Position numbers and translations under genes: made by a program. This document shows, piece by piece, positions 1 to 5,600 of a stretch of 5,732 nucleotides of DNA; positions within the stretch are counted from its first letter, which is position 1; each line of letters starts with the position of its first letter. Source of the DNA: an uncultured Elusimicrobium sp. (GTDB lineage: Bacteria; Elusimicrobiota; Elusimicrobia; Elusimicrobiales; Elusimicrobiaceae); contig CAMGSK010000097.1 in the NCBI GenBank assembly GCA_946061795.1, positions 1-5,732 on the forward strand, given 5' to 3'. The notes under the pieces are model-generated. The model had not been told where the DNA came from and did not search any database. It saw nothing but the letters and a program-made list of their open reading frames with translations.

Positions 1-96
1 AAAACGAATAAACCCGCTTAGCTTCAACTTCCACAAATACATCTTAGCGTTTTTATCTTTTCCCCGGCAAGCTGAAAAAGTGATTAGATTGGCAGG

Positions 97-114
97 GGCT
101 TCCGACGGAAAGCC
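97..114. repeat. Short hairpin GGCTTCC-gac-GGAAAGCC
   Basis: GGCTTCC (97-103) pairs with GGAAAGCC (107-114) around a 3-base loop, with one bulged A. ATTAG (83-87) and CTAAT (114-118) flank it as a looser outer pair. No U-run follows on either strand. Its role is unknown, and a dyad this short could arise by chance. Confidence 0.4.
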
Positions 115-141
115 TAATACATGAGTTTTCAGGGGGTGAAA

Positions 142-157
142 ATAAAATATATTTTAT
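142..157. repeat. Perfect 16-bp AT palindrome
   Basis: ATAAAATATATTTTAT equals its own reverse complement over all 16 bases. Just upstream, TTTTCA (126-131) and TGAAAA (137-142) form a 6-bp stem around GGGGG. Just downstream, GGGGC (159-163) can pair with GCCCC (174-178). A pure A/T palindrome is less surprising in AT-rich DNA than a mixed one. It could be a protein-binding site, a cruciform-prone site or background. Confidence 0.4.
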
Positions 158-179
158 CGGGGCTTTGCCCTGTGCCCCA

Positions 180-209
180 GCTACTTTTTAACATCGCCTA
201 AAAAGTAGC
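180..209. repeat. Perfect 11-bp hairpin with 8-base loop
   Basis: GCTACTTTTTA (180-190) is the exact reverse complement of TAAAAAGTAGC (199-209), with loop ACATCGCC. The right arm overlaps a second, weaker hairpin TAGCC-AAAAA-GGCTA (206-220), so only one of the two can form at a time. No U-run follows on either strand, so it is not a standard terminator. The function is not recognisable from sequence. Confidence 0.6.
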
Positions 210-234
210 CAAAAAGGCTAGTCAGCCGGAAAAT

Positions 235-318
235 AAAAACGTATCCGAAAAGGGATATTTTTCAAACTCGCTTTGCTCAAACATGAAAAATATTTTCTCC
301 CTTTTTGGATATGTTTTT
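235..318 (-). repeat. Palindromic element copy A (long imperfect hairpin)
   Basis: An outer 21-bp stem (235-255 with 298-318) contains 19 Watson-Crick pairs and two G-T pairs (241/312 and 247/306) when read on the plus strand. An inner 9-bp stem TATTTTTCA (256-264) / TGAAAAATA (284-292) follows, with a 5-base bulge at 293-297 and a 19-base loop at 265-283. Read on the minus strand, the loop is TGTTTGAGC-AA-AGCGAGTT, nearly the loop of the element at 396-481, and the bulge sequence GAAAATA is shared as well. The minus orientation is assigned by that match. It is probably one copy of a dispersed intergenic repeat family; how many copies exist elsewhere cannot be seen here. Confidence 0.75.
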
Positions 319-395
319 AAACATTTTCATGGCTGACATTGAACGGCACATAAGAAGGACTCTTTTTGTTGTTTATCCCGCCTTTCGGCTTGCCG

Positions 396-481
396 ATGAA
401 ACGGGATTTTGGCGGAAAATATGTTTTTACTTGTTTGAGCGTTAGCGAGTTGTAAAAACGCCGCCATAAATCCCGTTTTAT
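396..481 (+). repeat. Palindromic element copy B (long imperfect hairpin)
   Basis: Three stacked stems are visible: 396-409 with 468-481 (14 bp, one G-T pair), TGGCGG 410-415 with CCGCCA 461-466 (one bulged T at 467), and GTTTTTAC 423-430 with GTAAAAAC 452-459. There is a 7-base bulge AAAATAT at 416-422, and the loop spans 431-451. The loop reads TGTTTGAGC (432-440), GTT, AGCGAGTT (444-451). It shares architecture, bulge and loop with the element at 235-318 but lies in the opposite orientation. The left arm can also pair with ATCCCG at 375-380, which gives an alternative fold. Confidence 0.75.
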
Positions 482-507
482 AAGCCGCCGGCGGGCGGTC
501 TTTTTGT

Positions 508-533
508 CCCTTTTTCTGGCGGCAGAAAAAGGG
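508..533. repeat. Perfect 11-bp hairpin with GCGG tetraloop
   Basis: CCCTTTTTCTG (508-518) pairs perfectly with CAGAAAAAGGG (523-533) around GCGG. It lies 13 bases after the GC-rich palindrome CCGCCGGCGG (485-494). Neither side has the T-run expected of a terminator immediately after the stem. It may belong to the same family of intergenic palindromes as its neighbours, but its loop is different from theirs. Confidence 0.6.
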
Positions 534-592
534 GGAAAATAACATCATCTGGGGAGTGGCACAAAACTTTGGTTTAGATCCCATCTTGAAGA

Positions 593-616
593 TTTGTCAC
601 GCCGAAGCGGGACAAA
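593..616. repeat. 10-bp hairpin with CGAA loop upstream of the pilin gene
   Basis: TTTGTCACGC (593-602) pairs with GCGGGACAAA (607-616) with one A-G mismatch and a CGAA loop. A smaller symmetry, ATCTT-G-AAGAT (583-593), touches its left arm. The T12 run starts 20 bases further on, too far for a classical intrinsic terminator. It could be the 3' boundary of an upstream transcript or another intergenic palindrome. Confidence 0.5.
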
Positions 617-628
617 AGACTTTACCCC

Positions 629-656
629 TTGCATTGTTTTTTTTTTTTGATAAATT
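629..656 (+). promoter_or_regulatory. Possible pilin promoter with a T12 tract in its spacer
   Basis: TTGCAT (629-634) is a fair -35 element and TAAATT (651-656) a fair -10 element, separated by 16 bases. Twelve consecutive T (637-648) fill most of the spacer. TAAATT ends 6 bases before the pilin ATG. If transcription starts at the usual distance, the mRNA would begin at or next to the start codon. The hexamers are imperfect, so this is a candidate only. Confidence 0.35.
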
Positions 657-683
657 TTGCATATGAACAAAATTTATCAAAAA
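644..683 (+). promoter_or_regulatory. Perfect 16-bp inverted repeat with the pilin start codon in its loop
   Basis: TTTTTGATAAATTTTG (644-659) is the exact reverse complement of CAAAATTTATCAAAAA (668-683). The 8-base loop CATATGAA (660-667) contains the ATG at 663-665. No Shine-Dalgarno sequence is visible upstream of this ATG. If the mRNA includes the left arm, the start codon would be presented in a hairpin loop. If the mRNA is leaderless, the symmetry could act only as DNA, for example as an operator. The stem is mostly A-T pairs, so it is long but not very stable. Confidence 0.7.
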
Positions 684-1175
684 TCATTCCCCGGCGGAAA
701 AAATGCCGGATTTACGCTGATAGAACTGTTGGTGGTTGTTTTAATCATCGGCATTCTCTCAGCCATTGCGCTGCCGCAGTATGAAAATGCGGTAGAGAAA
801 AGCCGGGCTGCCGAAGCGATTATGACGCTGAAAGCGTTGAGGGATCAGCAGGCGTTTTGCCTTTTGGAACATCCGGACGGAGACGGCTGTATGCAAGGAG
901 ATGAGGGGAATAATTTGTTTTCGTCCGCCAATATTGCTTTGCAAAGTACCCATTCCCCAATGTGCGATTACGGCACTACGGCGGGGCCCGCCACAAAAAA
1001 TTTTGAATATTGGGCGGACGGCCAATATATTATGGCCATTAGAAGACCTTGCAATAAATATACTTTGGAGACGACGGCCTATCAGAGCAATTACGCAGAT
1101 GCCAGCGTCAATAATATTGTATGCGGAAATGATTCAGAGGCTTCAAAAGATTGGTGTAAAATTTTGGGTTTTTGA
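663..1175 (+). CDS. Type IV pilin-like protein (prepilin, class III signal)
   Basis: This 170-residue protein is a predicted subunit of a type IV pilus or related pseudopilus, exported and assembled at the inner membrane. The leader of 16 residues ends in Gly16, followed by FTLIELLVVV with Phe17 and the conserved Glu21 (position +5 of the mature protein), the site recognised by prepilin peptidase. Residues 17-45 form the hydrophobic N-terminal helix. The rest is a small globular domain with six cysteines (66, 76, 101, 130, 154, 165); Cys154 and Cys165 may close a C-terminal disulfide loop. ATG at 663 is chosen because it gives a normal leader; a TTG at 657 would add two residues. No Shine-Dalgarno is visible. 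The gene stands alone, looks more AT-rich than recA and clpC, and converges on recA. Major pilin, minor pilin and pseudopilin cannot be told apart from sequence. Confidence 0.93.
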   Translation: MNKIYQKSFPGGKNAGFTLIELLVVVLIIGILSAIALPQYENAVEKSRAAEAIMTLKALRDQQAFCLLEHPDGDGCMQGDEGNNLFSSANIALQSTHSPMCDYGTTAGPATKNFEYWADGQYIMAIRRPCNKYTLETTAYQSNYADASVNNIVCGNDSEASKDWCKILGF

Positions 1176-1228
1176 ATGTTTAGCAAAATTCTTGTTTTCT
1201 TACGGGATATTTGGAAGAAACGAATAAT

Positions 1229-1258
1229 AAAAAGCCCCGCTGAAAAGCGGGGCTTTAT
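1229..1258. terminator. Bidirectional intrinsic terminator between the pilin gene and recA
   Basis: AAAGCCCCGC (1231-1240) and GCGGGGCTTT (1247-1256) form a perfect 10-bp GC-rich stem around TGAAAA. On the minus strand the stem runs directly into a T-rich tail (TTATTATT after the paired TTT), a good terminator for the clpC-recA transcript 14 bases after the recA stop. On the plus strand the tail is TTTATTGT, a weaker one for the pilin gene. Confidence 0.88.
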
Positions 1259-1269
1259 TGTGAAACAAA

Positions 1270-2340
1270 CTATTTCTTGGCGGGTTTTTTGTCCGTTTTC
1301 GCGTCGGCGGGTTTGTCGGTTTCTTCCGGCCCGGCCGCTTTGCCGTCATAATGATGGCCCAGATAGCGGACATAGAGCTTGTCCTCAATTTCCGCCGCCA
1401 GTTGCGGGTTGTCCTTTAAATACTGGCGGGCGTTTTCGGCCCCCTGGCCCAGTTTTTCGTCTCCGTAAATGAACCAGCTGCCGCTCTTTTCCAAAATGCC
1501 CGATTCCACGCCTTTGTCCAGCAGGCAGGCCTCGCGGGAAATACCTTCCCCGTGCAGCATGGTGAATTCCGCCTGGCGGTACGGGGGCGCCACTTTGTTT
1601 TTGGTCACTTTGGCGCGCACGCGGGTGCCGATGATTTCATCGCCTTTTTTCAAATTTTCAATGCGGCGCACGTCAATGCGTACGGAGGAATAAAATTTCA
1701 AGGCCAACCCGCCCGGGGTGGTTTCGGGATTACCGAACATCACACCGATTTTTTGGCGCAGCTGGTTGATGAAAATAATGCTCGTTTTCGTTTTGTTCAA
1801 AATGCTGGTCAGCTTGCGCAGGGCCTGGCTCATCAGACGGGCCTGCAAACCGACGTGCGCATCGCCCATTTCGCCCTCGATTTCGGCTTTGGGCACCAAA
1901 GCGGCCACGGAATCGATGATAATCAAATCAATCGCGCCGGAGCGGACCAGTTTTTCCGCAATTTCCAAGGCTTGTTCTCCGGAGTCCGGCTGGGAAATCA
2001 GCAGTTCGTCCACATTGACGCCGATAAGCGAAGCGTACACCGGGTCCAGCGCGTGTTCGGCGTCAATAAACGCCACCACGCCGCCGTTTTTCTGCGCCTG
2101 GGCGGCCACATGCAAGGAAAGAGTGGTTTTTCCGCCGGCTTCGGGGCCGTAAATCTCAATGACACGTCCGCGGGGAATGCCGCCCACGCCCAAAGCCAGG
2201 TCCAAAGACAGGGCTCCCGTCGGGATAGCGTCCACTTTTTTGACGTTGGAACTGCCCAAAGTGGTAATGGCTTCTTTGCCGAAGGCTTTTTCAATCTGTC
2301 CTAAAGCCAAGTCCAGCGCTTTTTGTTTGTTTGCGTCCAT
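1270..2340 (-). CDS. recA: Recombinase RecA
   Basis: RecA forms ATP-dependent filaments on single-stranded DNA, drives strand exchange and stimulates LexA-type autocleavage. The 356-residue length is normal. Visible landmarks: Walker [10 protein letters not shown] (65-73, Lys71), catalytic Glu95 in [10 protein letters not shown], Walker B LIIID ending at Asp143, loop L1 around [10 protein letters not shown] (155-164), Gln193 in FINQLR, and loop L2 around [11 protein letters not shown] (201-211). The Walker A differs from the common GPESSGKTT at two residues. The C-terminal tail (about 333-356) is rich in Lys, Asp and Pro and ends in KKPAKK, unlike the acidic end of E. coli RecA. A strong GGAGG lies 4 bases before the ATG. 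The gene follows clpC by 23 bases on the same strand, without a visible promoter or LexA box in the gap, so it is probably co-transcribed. No recX follows it in this window. Confidence 0.99.
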   Translation of the reverse strand: MDANKQKALDLALGQIEKAFGKEAITTLGSSNVKKVDAIPTGALSLDLALGVGGIPRGRVIEIYGPEAGGKTTLSLHVAAQAQKNGGVVAFIDAEHALDPVYASLIGVNVDELLISQPDSGEQALEIAEKLVRSGAIDLIIIDSVAALVPKAEIEGEMGDAHVGLQARLMSQALRKLTSILNKTKTSIIFINQLRQKIGVMFGNPETTPGGLALKFYSSVRIDVRRIENLKKGDEIIGTRVRAKVTKNKVAPPYRQAEFTMLHGEGISREACLLDKGVESGILEKSGSWFIYGDEKLGQGAENARQYLKDNPQLAAEIEDKLYVRYLGHHYDGKAAGPEETDKPADAKTDKKPAKK

Positions 2341-2363
2341 GCTTCCTCCGATAGATAAAAAGT

Positions 2364-4895
2364 TTACGCGGCCACCGCGGCTTGCGCGTGCGAAAAACCG
2401 AGTTTGTTTTGTTCTTTATCTAAGTGTACAATAATTTGGGTCCCCGCGGGATAGCGGTTGACCAAAATGTTTTCGGCCAGCGGGTCTTCCAGCAGGCGCT
2501 GCACCGTGCGCAGCAGCGGGCGCGCGCCGTATTTTTCGTCAAAGCCGTTGGCGGTCAGGTATTCTTTGGCCTCGTCGGTCAGCTTCAGCGTCAGTTCCCG
2601 CTCGGCCAGTTTGGCCTGCACTTTATCCAACAGCAAGTCCAAAATTTGGCCGGTGTGTTCCTTGGTCAGCGCATGGAATACCACGATTTCGTCAATGCGG
2701 TTGATGAATTCGGGGTTAAAAGTTTTCTTTACTTCGTCCATGACGTGTTGGCGCATTTCGGCGTATTGCTGTTCCTCCGTGGCCGAAGCGGTAAAGCCCA
2801 GGCTGGAGCCTTTGTTGGTGATTTCTCTGGCGCCGACGTTGGACGTCATGATGATGACGCAGTTTTTAAAGCTGACGCGGTGCCCCAAATTGTCCGTCAG
2901 CGCGCCTTCGTCCAGCACCTGAAGGAGAATGTTGAAAATGTCCGGGTGGGCTTTTTCCAATTCGTCCAGCACTACCACGCTGTAGGGGCGGCGGCGGACG
3001 GCTTCGGTCAGTTGCCCGCCTTCTTCATATCCTACATAGCCCGGAGGCGCTCCGATGAGGCGGGAGACGGCAAATTTTTCCATGTATTCGGACATATCAA
3101 TGCGCACCATGGCTTCTTCGTCCCCGAACAGGAACGTGGCCAAACTTTTGGCCAGCTCCGTCTTTCCCACGCCGGTAGGTCCCAAGAACAGGAACCCGCC
3201 GATGGGCCGGTGCGGATTGCCCAAGCCCGTGCGGCTGCGGCGTATGGCCTGGGAGACGGCGCGCACGGCTTCTTCCTGCCCGATGATGCGTTCGTGCAGG
3301 TGTTCTTCCATGTGTAAAATTTTATCCGTTTCGCTTTGCGTCAGACGCGTGACGGGAATGCCGGTCCATTTGGAGGCCACGATGGCGATGTCTTCCGCCG
3401 TCACTTCCACCGTTTTGGCGTCGCGTTCTTTCTGCCAGGCGACTTTGAGCTCGTCCACGCGTTTTTTCAGCGTTTCTTCTTCGGTTTTTGCTTCGGCGGC
3501 TTTATCAAATTGGCGGTTGCGCATGGCTTCTTCTTTTTGCGCCACGGCGGCCTGGTATTTTCGCTGTTCCTGACGGATTTCGGGCGGCAGGGCGGCGTTT
3601 TTCAGGCGTGCCCGCGCGCCGGCTTCGTCAAAGAGGTCAATGGCTTTGTCCGGCTGGGCGCGGTCGGTGATATAGCGGTCGGCGATGGCGGCGGCGGCGC
3701 GTACGGCGTCGTCGGTATAGCGCACTTTATGGTGTTCTTCGTATTTGGGACGGATGCCGGTTAAAATGGTGACGGTCTGCTCCACGTCCGGCGGTTCCAC
3801 CGTGACGGGCTGGAAGCGGCGTTCAAACGCGGAGTCCGATTCTATGTATTTGCGGTATTCGTCAAACGTGGTCGCGCCGATGCACTGAATCTCGCCCCTG
3901 GCCAATGCGGGTTTGAGCATGTTGGAAGCGTCCATGGAGCCTTCCGCCGCACCCGCGCCGATGAGCGTGTGCAGTTCATCAATGAAAATAATGCTGTTGC
4001 CGTCGGCGGCCGCTTCGTCAATGATGTTTTTGAGGCGTTGCTCAAATTCGCCGCGGTATTTGGTGCCCGCTACGACGGAAGCTAAATCCAAAGCCAGCAG
4101 GCGTTTGCCGCTGAGTACGTCGGAAATTTCGCCTTTGGCCATTTTTTGGGCCAAGCCTTCCACAATAGCCGTTTTTCCCGCGCCCGGTTCCCCGATAAGG
4201 ACGGGATTGTTTTTGGTGCGCCGGGCCAAGATTTGTACCAGACGCTCAATTTCATCTTCGCGCCCAATGACGGGGTCCAGCGTGTTTTTGGCCGCCAGGG
4301 CGGTCAAATCCCGCGTATATTCATCCAAAGTGGGAGTATTGCTCTTTTTGTCGGTTTTTTCCTTCCGGCGCACGGAGGGAGCTTCTTCCGGTTCGTCTTC
4401 TTCCTCTTCTTCTTCCGTCCGCGTGTCATCGGCCGATTCGGCCAAGTCGTCCGGCCGGGCCCCTTCCAAGAAGTTCAGCGTGCTTTCGCGTACGGCGTTA
4501 GGCGTGACGCCGAGATTTTGTAAAATGGTGCCCGCCATGCCTTCTTCTTCGCGCACCAACCCCAGCAAAATGTGCTCCGTGCCAATGTCTTCCGTTCCCA
4601 GACTTTGGGATTCTTCCACCGCGTATTCCAGCACTTTTTTGGCGCGCGGCGTGAACGGAATTTCGCCCAGCAGCATGACGGCGTCTCCTACGCCCACCAT
4701 TTTCTCTATTTCCAGCCGTACTTTGCGAAACGTAATGCCCAGCGAAGATAAAATTTTGTTGGATACCGTACCGTTTAAGGCCGTCAGCCCCAGCAGAATG
4801 TGTTCCGTGCCCACATAATCGTGGTTGAGCCGTTTGGCTTCCTCTTGCGCGATAAGAATGATTTTTTGCGCGTTTTCCGTAAATCGTTTGGCCAT
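2364..4895 (-). CDS. clpC: ClpC-type AAA+ unfoldase, ATPase subunit of the Clp protease
   Basis: ClpC is a cytosolic hexameric unfoldase that feeds substrates to the ClpP peptidase. The 843 residues show the full family layout: two N-domain repeats ([10 protein letters not shown] 28-37 and [10 protein letters not shown] 104-113); an acidic linker (about 150-175, with six Glu in a row at 161-166); a first AAA+ module with Walker A GEPGAGKT (235-242), Walker B IIFIDE (302-307), pore loop KYRG (279-282) and arginine pair 359-360; a middle coiled-coil domain (about 439-485); and a second module with Walker A GPTGVGKT (572-579), Walker B VVLDE (641-645), pore loop GYVGY (619-623) and sensor 2 GARP (790-793). 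LGF at 699-701 sits where the ClpP-docking loop is expected, so it is a protease partner and not a ClpB disaggregase. GAGGGG lies 7 bases before the ATG. recA follows closely. Confidence 0.98.
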   Translation of the reverse strand: MAKRFTENAQKIILIAQEEAKRLNHDYVGTEHILLGLTALNGTVSNKILSSLGITFRKVRLEIEKMVGVGDAVMLLGEIPFTPRAKKVLEYAVEESQSLGTEDIGTEHILLGLVREEEGMAGTILQNLGVTPNAVRESTLNFLEGARPDDLAESADDTRTEEEEEEDEPEEAPSVRRKEKTDKKSNTPTLDEYTRDLTALAAKNTLDPVIGREDEIERLVQILARRTKNNPVLIGEPGAGKTAIVEGLAQKMAKGEISDVLSGKRLLALDLASVVAGTKYRGEFEQRLKNIIDEAAADGNSIIFIDELHTLIGAGAAEGSMDASNMLKPALARGEIQCIGATTFDEYRKYIESDSAFERRFQPVTVEPPDVEQTVTILTGIRPKYEEHHKVRYTDDAVRAAAAIADRYITDRAQPDKAIDLFDEAGARARLKNAALPPEIRQEQRKYQAAVAQKEEAMRNRQFDKAAEAKTEEETLKKRVDELKVAWQKERDAKTVEVTAEDIAIVASKWTGIPVTRLTQSETDKILHMEEHLHERIIGQEEAVRAVSQAIRRSRTGLGNPHRPIGGFLFLGPTGVGKTELAKSLATFLFGDEEAMVRIDMSEYMEKFAVSRLIGAPPGYVGYEEGGQLTEAVRRRPYSVVVLDELEKAHPDIFNILLQVLDEGALTDNLGHRVSFKNCVIIMTSNVGAREITNKGSSLGFTASATEEQQYAEMRQHVMDEVKKTFNPEFINRIDEIVVFHALTKEHTGQILDLLLDKVQAKLAERELTLKLTDEAKEYLTANGFDEKYGARPLLRTVQRLLEDPLAENILVNRYPAGTQIIVHLDKEQNKLGFSHAQAAVAA

Positions 4896-4913
4896 CTTTT
4901 AACCCCTCAGCAA

Positions 4914-4925
4914 ATAGATATCTAT
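4914..4925. promoter_or_regulatory. 12-bp perfect palindrome at the predicted clpC transcription start
   Basis: ATAGATATCTAT is fully self-complementary and directly abuts the clpC -10 element (4926-4931). A transcription start about 7 bases after that element would fall inside the palindrome. This is where a repressor operator would be effective. It does not resemble the CtsR heptad repeat or a LexA box that I know. A/T-rich palindromes of this length can also occur by chance. Confidence 0.35.
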
Positions 4926-4931
4926 ATTATA
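4926..4931 (-). promoter_or_regulatory. clpC-recA promoter -10 element
   Basis: A consensus TATAAT reads on the minus strand at 4931-4926, 30 bases before the clpC start codon, giving a short leader of about 24 bases with a good Shine-Dalgarno. I see no convincing TTGACA-like -35 element at the usual distance. The same intergenic region also fires the other way into kdsC. Between the two -10 elements lies a loose dyad, CTGGA (4938-4942) / TCCAG (4959-4963), nesting TCCG-C-CGGA (4945-4953). Confidence 0.5.
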
Positions 4932-4982
4932 TAAAAACTGGACCTCCGCCGGATGTGTTCCAGGCCCGGGGAAAGGGGTTTT

Positions 4983-4991
4983 TGCTATAAT
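4983..4991 (+). promoter_or_regulatory. Extended -10 promoter for kdsC-tmk
   Basis: TGCTATAAT (4983-4991) matches the extended -10 consensus TGnTATAAT exactly, which can compensate for the absence of a clear -35 element here. The kdsC ATG (4998-5000) begins 6 bases after it, so the expected transcription start coincides with the start codon. Confidence 0.6.
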
Positions 4992-4997
4992 AGGATT

Positions 4998-5600
4998 ATG
5001 AATGAAGAATTGGCGGCGCGTGCGCGCAGAATCAAGATGGTTTTAAATGACGTGGACGGCATTTGGACGGACGGAAAACTGAATTTTTTTCTTACTCCGG
5101 ACGGAAAAGTGGAAGAAATCAAATCGTTCAACGCGTTGGACGGCATTGCCGTCATGCTTTTGCGTTCGGCGCATATTAAGAGCGGGGTCATTACCGGCCG
5201 CCGCCACGGCACCACGCTTTCCCGCGCCCGCAATTTGGGCATGGATTATTTTTATCAGGGATTTTTGACCAAACTCGGTCCGCTGGAAGATGTTTTAAAA
5301 CGAGAGAACATCTCTGCGGAAGAGGTGGCTTTTATCGGAGACGATTTGACGGACTTGCCTCTGTTGGAACAAGTGGGGCTGGCCGTCACCGTCCCCAACG
5401 CCGTGCAGGAGGTGAAGGACGCGGCGCATTATGTCACCCTGCGGGAAGGCGGAGCGGGAGCCTACCGCGAATTGGTGGATCTCATCGTGCAGGCCCAAGG
5501 CAAAATGTCCGGCATTTTAACCGACGTGCGCCACAGCCGCTGGACGCGTCCCCCCGCGCCGGAGATGCAAATCATCACTTCTGAGGAAGGAATCAATTAA
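4998..5600 (+). CDS. kdsC: 3-deoxy-D-manno-octulosonate 8-phosphate phosphatase (KdsC)
   Basis: KdsC removes phosphate from Kdo-8-phosphate to release Kdo, the sugar linking lipid A to the lipopolysaccharide core; it is a cytosolic tetrameric HAD phosphatase without a cap domain. In the 200-residue protein, motif I is NDVDG (17-21, nucleophile Asp18 and acid/base Asp20), motif II is ITGR (65-68, Thr66), Lys92 lies in FLTKLG, and motif III is GDDLTD (114-119). The family signature [10 protein letters not shown] (149-158) follows. The tail after AQGK (about 169-200) is longer than in E. coli KdsC and has no recognised domain. ATG 4998 is preferred; an ATG at 4953 would add 15 residues that do not resemble the family and would place the promoter inside the gene. 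The stop overlaps the tmk start by one base. The enzyme fits a diderm cell making lipopolysaccharide. Confidence 0.93.
   Translation: MNEELAARARRIKMVLNDVDGIWTDGKLNFFLTPDGKVEEIKSFNALDGIAVMLLRSAHIKSGVITGRRHGTTLSRARNLGMDYFYQGFLTKLGPLEDVLKRENISAEEVAFIGDDLTDLPLLEQVGLAVTVPNAVQEVKDAAHYVTLREGGAGAYRELVDLIVQAQGKMSGILTDVRHSRWTRPPAPEMQIITSEEGIN

Larger units (their letters stand above)
1..662. other. Hairpin-rich noncoding block without a supported gene
   Basis: No reading frame here looks like a real gene. The only long open frame (minus strand, 584 to 327) runs straight through an inverted repeat and two further hairpins and has no recognisable domain. The block is more AT-rich than the genes to the right and carries many dyad symmetries: 97-114, 126-142, 142-157, 180-209, 235-318, 396-481, 485-494, 508-533 and 593-616, followed by a T12 run at 637-648. 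None of the large hairpins is followed at once by a U-run on either strand, so they do not read as ordinary intrinsic terminators. It may be a cluster of intergenic palindromic repeats, a structured untranslated region, or remains of several insertions. Nothing here shows which strand is transcribed. Confidence 0.7.

Noticed and set aside
1..42. Minus-strand ATG at 42 with 14 open codons running off the left edge (MYLWKLKLSGFIRF)
   Set aside because: It could be the start of a gene beyond the window, but 14 codons without a clear ribosome binding site or recognisable sequence are not enough to call.
235..481. The two inverted homologous elements as the terminal repeats of a small insertion sequence or MITE
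   Set aside because: Only about 77 bases lie between them, no target-site duplication is visible at the outer ends, and each element is itself a complete hairpin, so independent repeat copies are more likely.
327..584. Minus-strand open frame of 85 codons in the noncoding block
   Set aside because: It runs through palindromic element B and the hairpin at 508-533, shows no domain, and its sequence is explained by the repeats.
593..648. Hairpin at 593-616 plus T12 as a rho-independent terminator
   Set aside because: The T-run starts 20 bases after the stem, and no gene upstream on the plus strand would need it; the T-run fits better as part of the pilin promoter region.
1..662. CRISPR array or tRNA gene
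   Set aside because: There are no regularly spaced direct repeats and no cloverleaf with a T-loop GTTCRANNC pattern that I could find.
1552..2304. 250-codon plus-strand open frame opposite recA
   Set aside because: It lies wholly inside recA on the other strand; long antisense frames are a by-product of recA codon use, and the protein has no recognisable features.
2424..3317. 297-codon plus-strand open frame opposite clpC (and a 301-codon one at 3913-4818)
   Set aside because: Antisense shadows of a certain gene: one is rich in Phe, Val and Gln, the other in Ser, both with no family resemblance.
4953..4997. Upstream ATG that would lengthen KdsC by 15 residues
   Set aside because: The extra residues do not resemble KdsC N-termini and the extended -10 promoter lies inside them.
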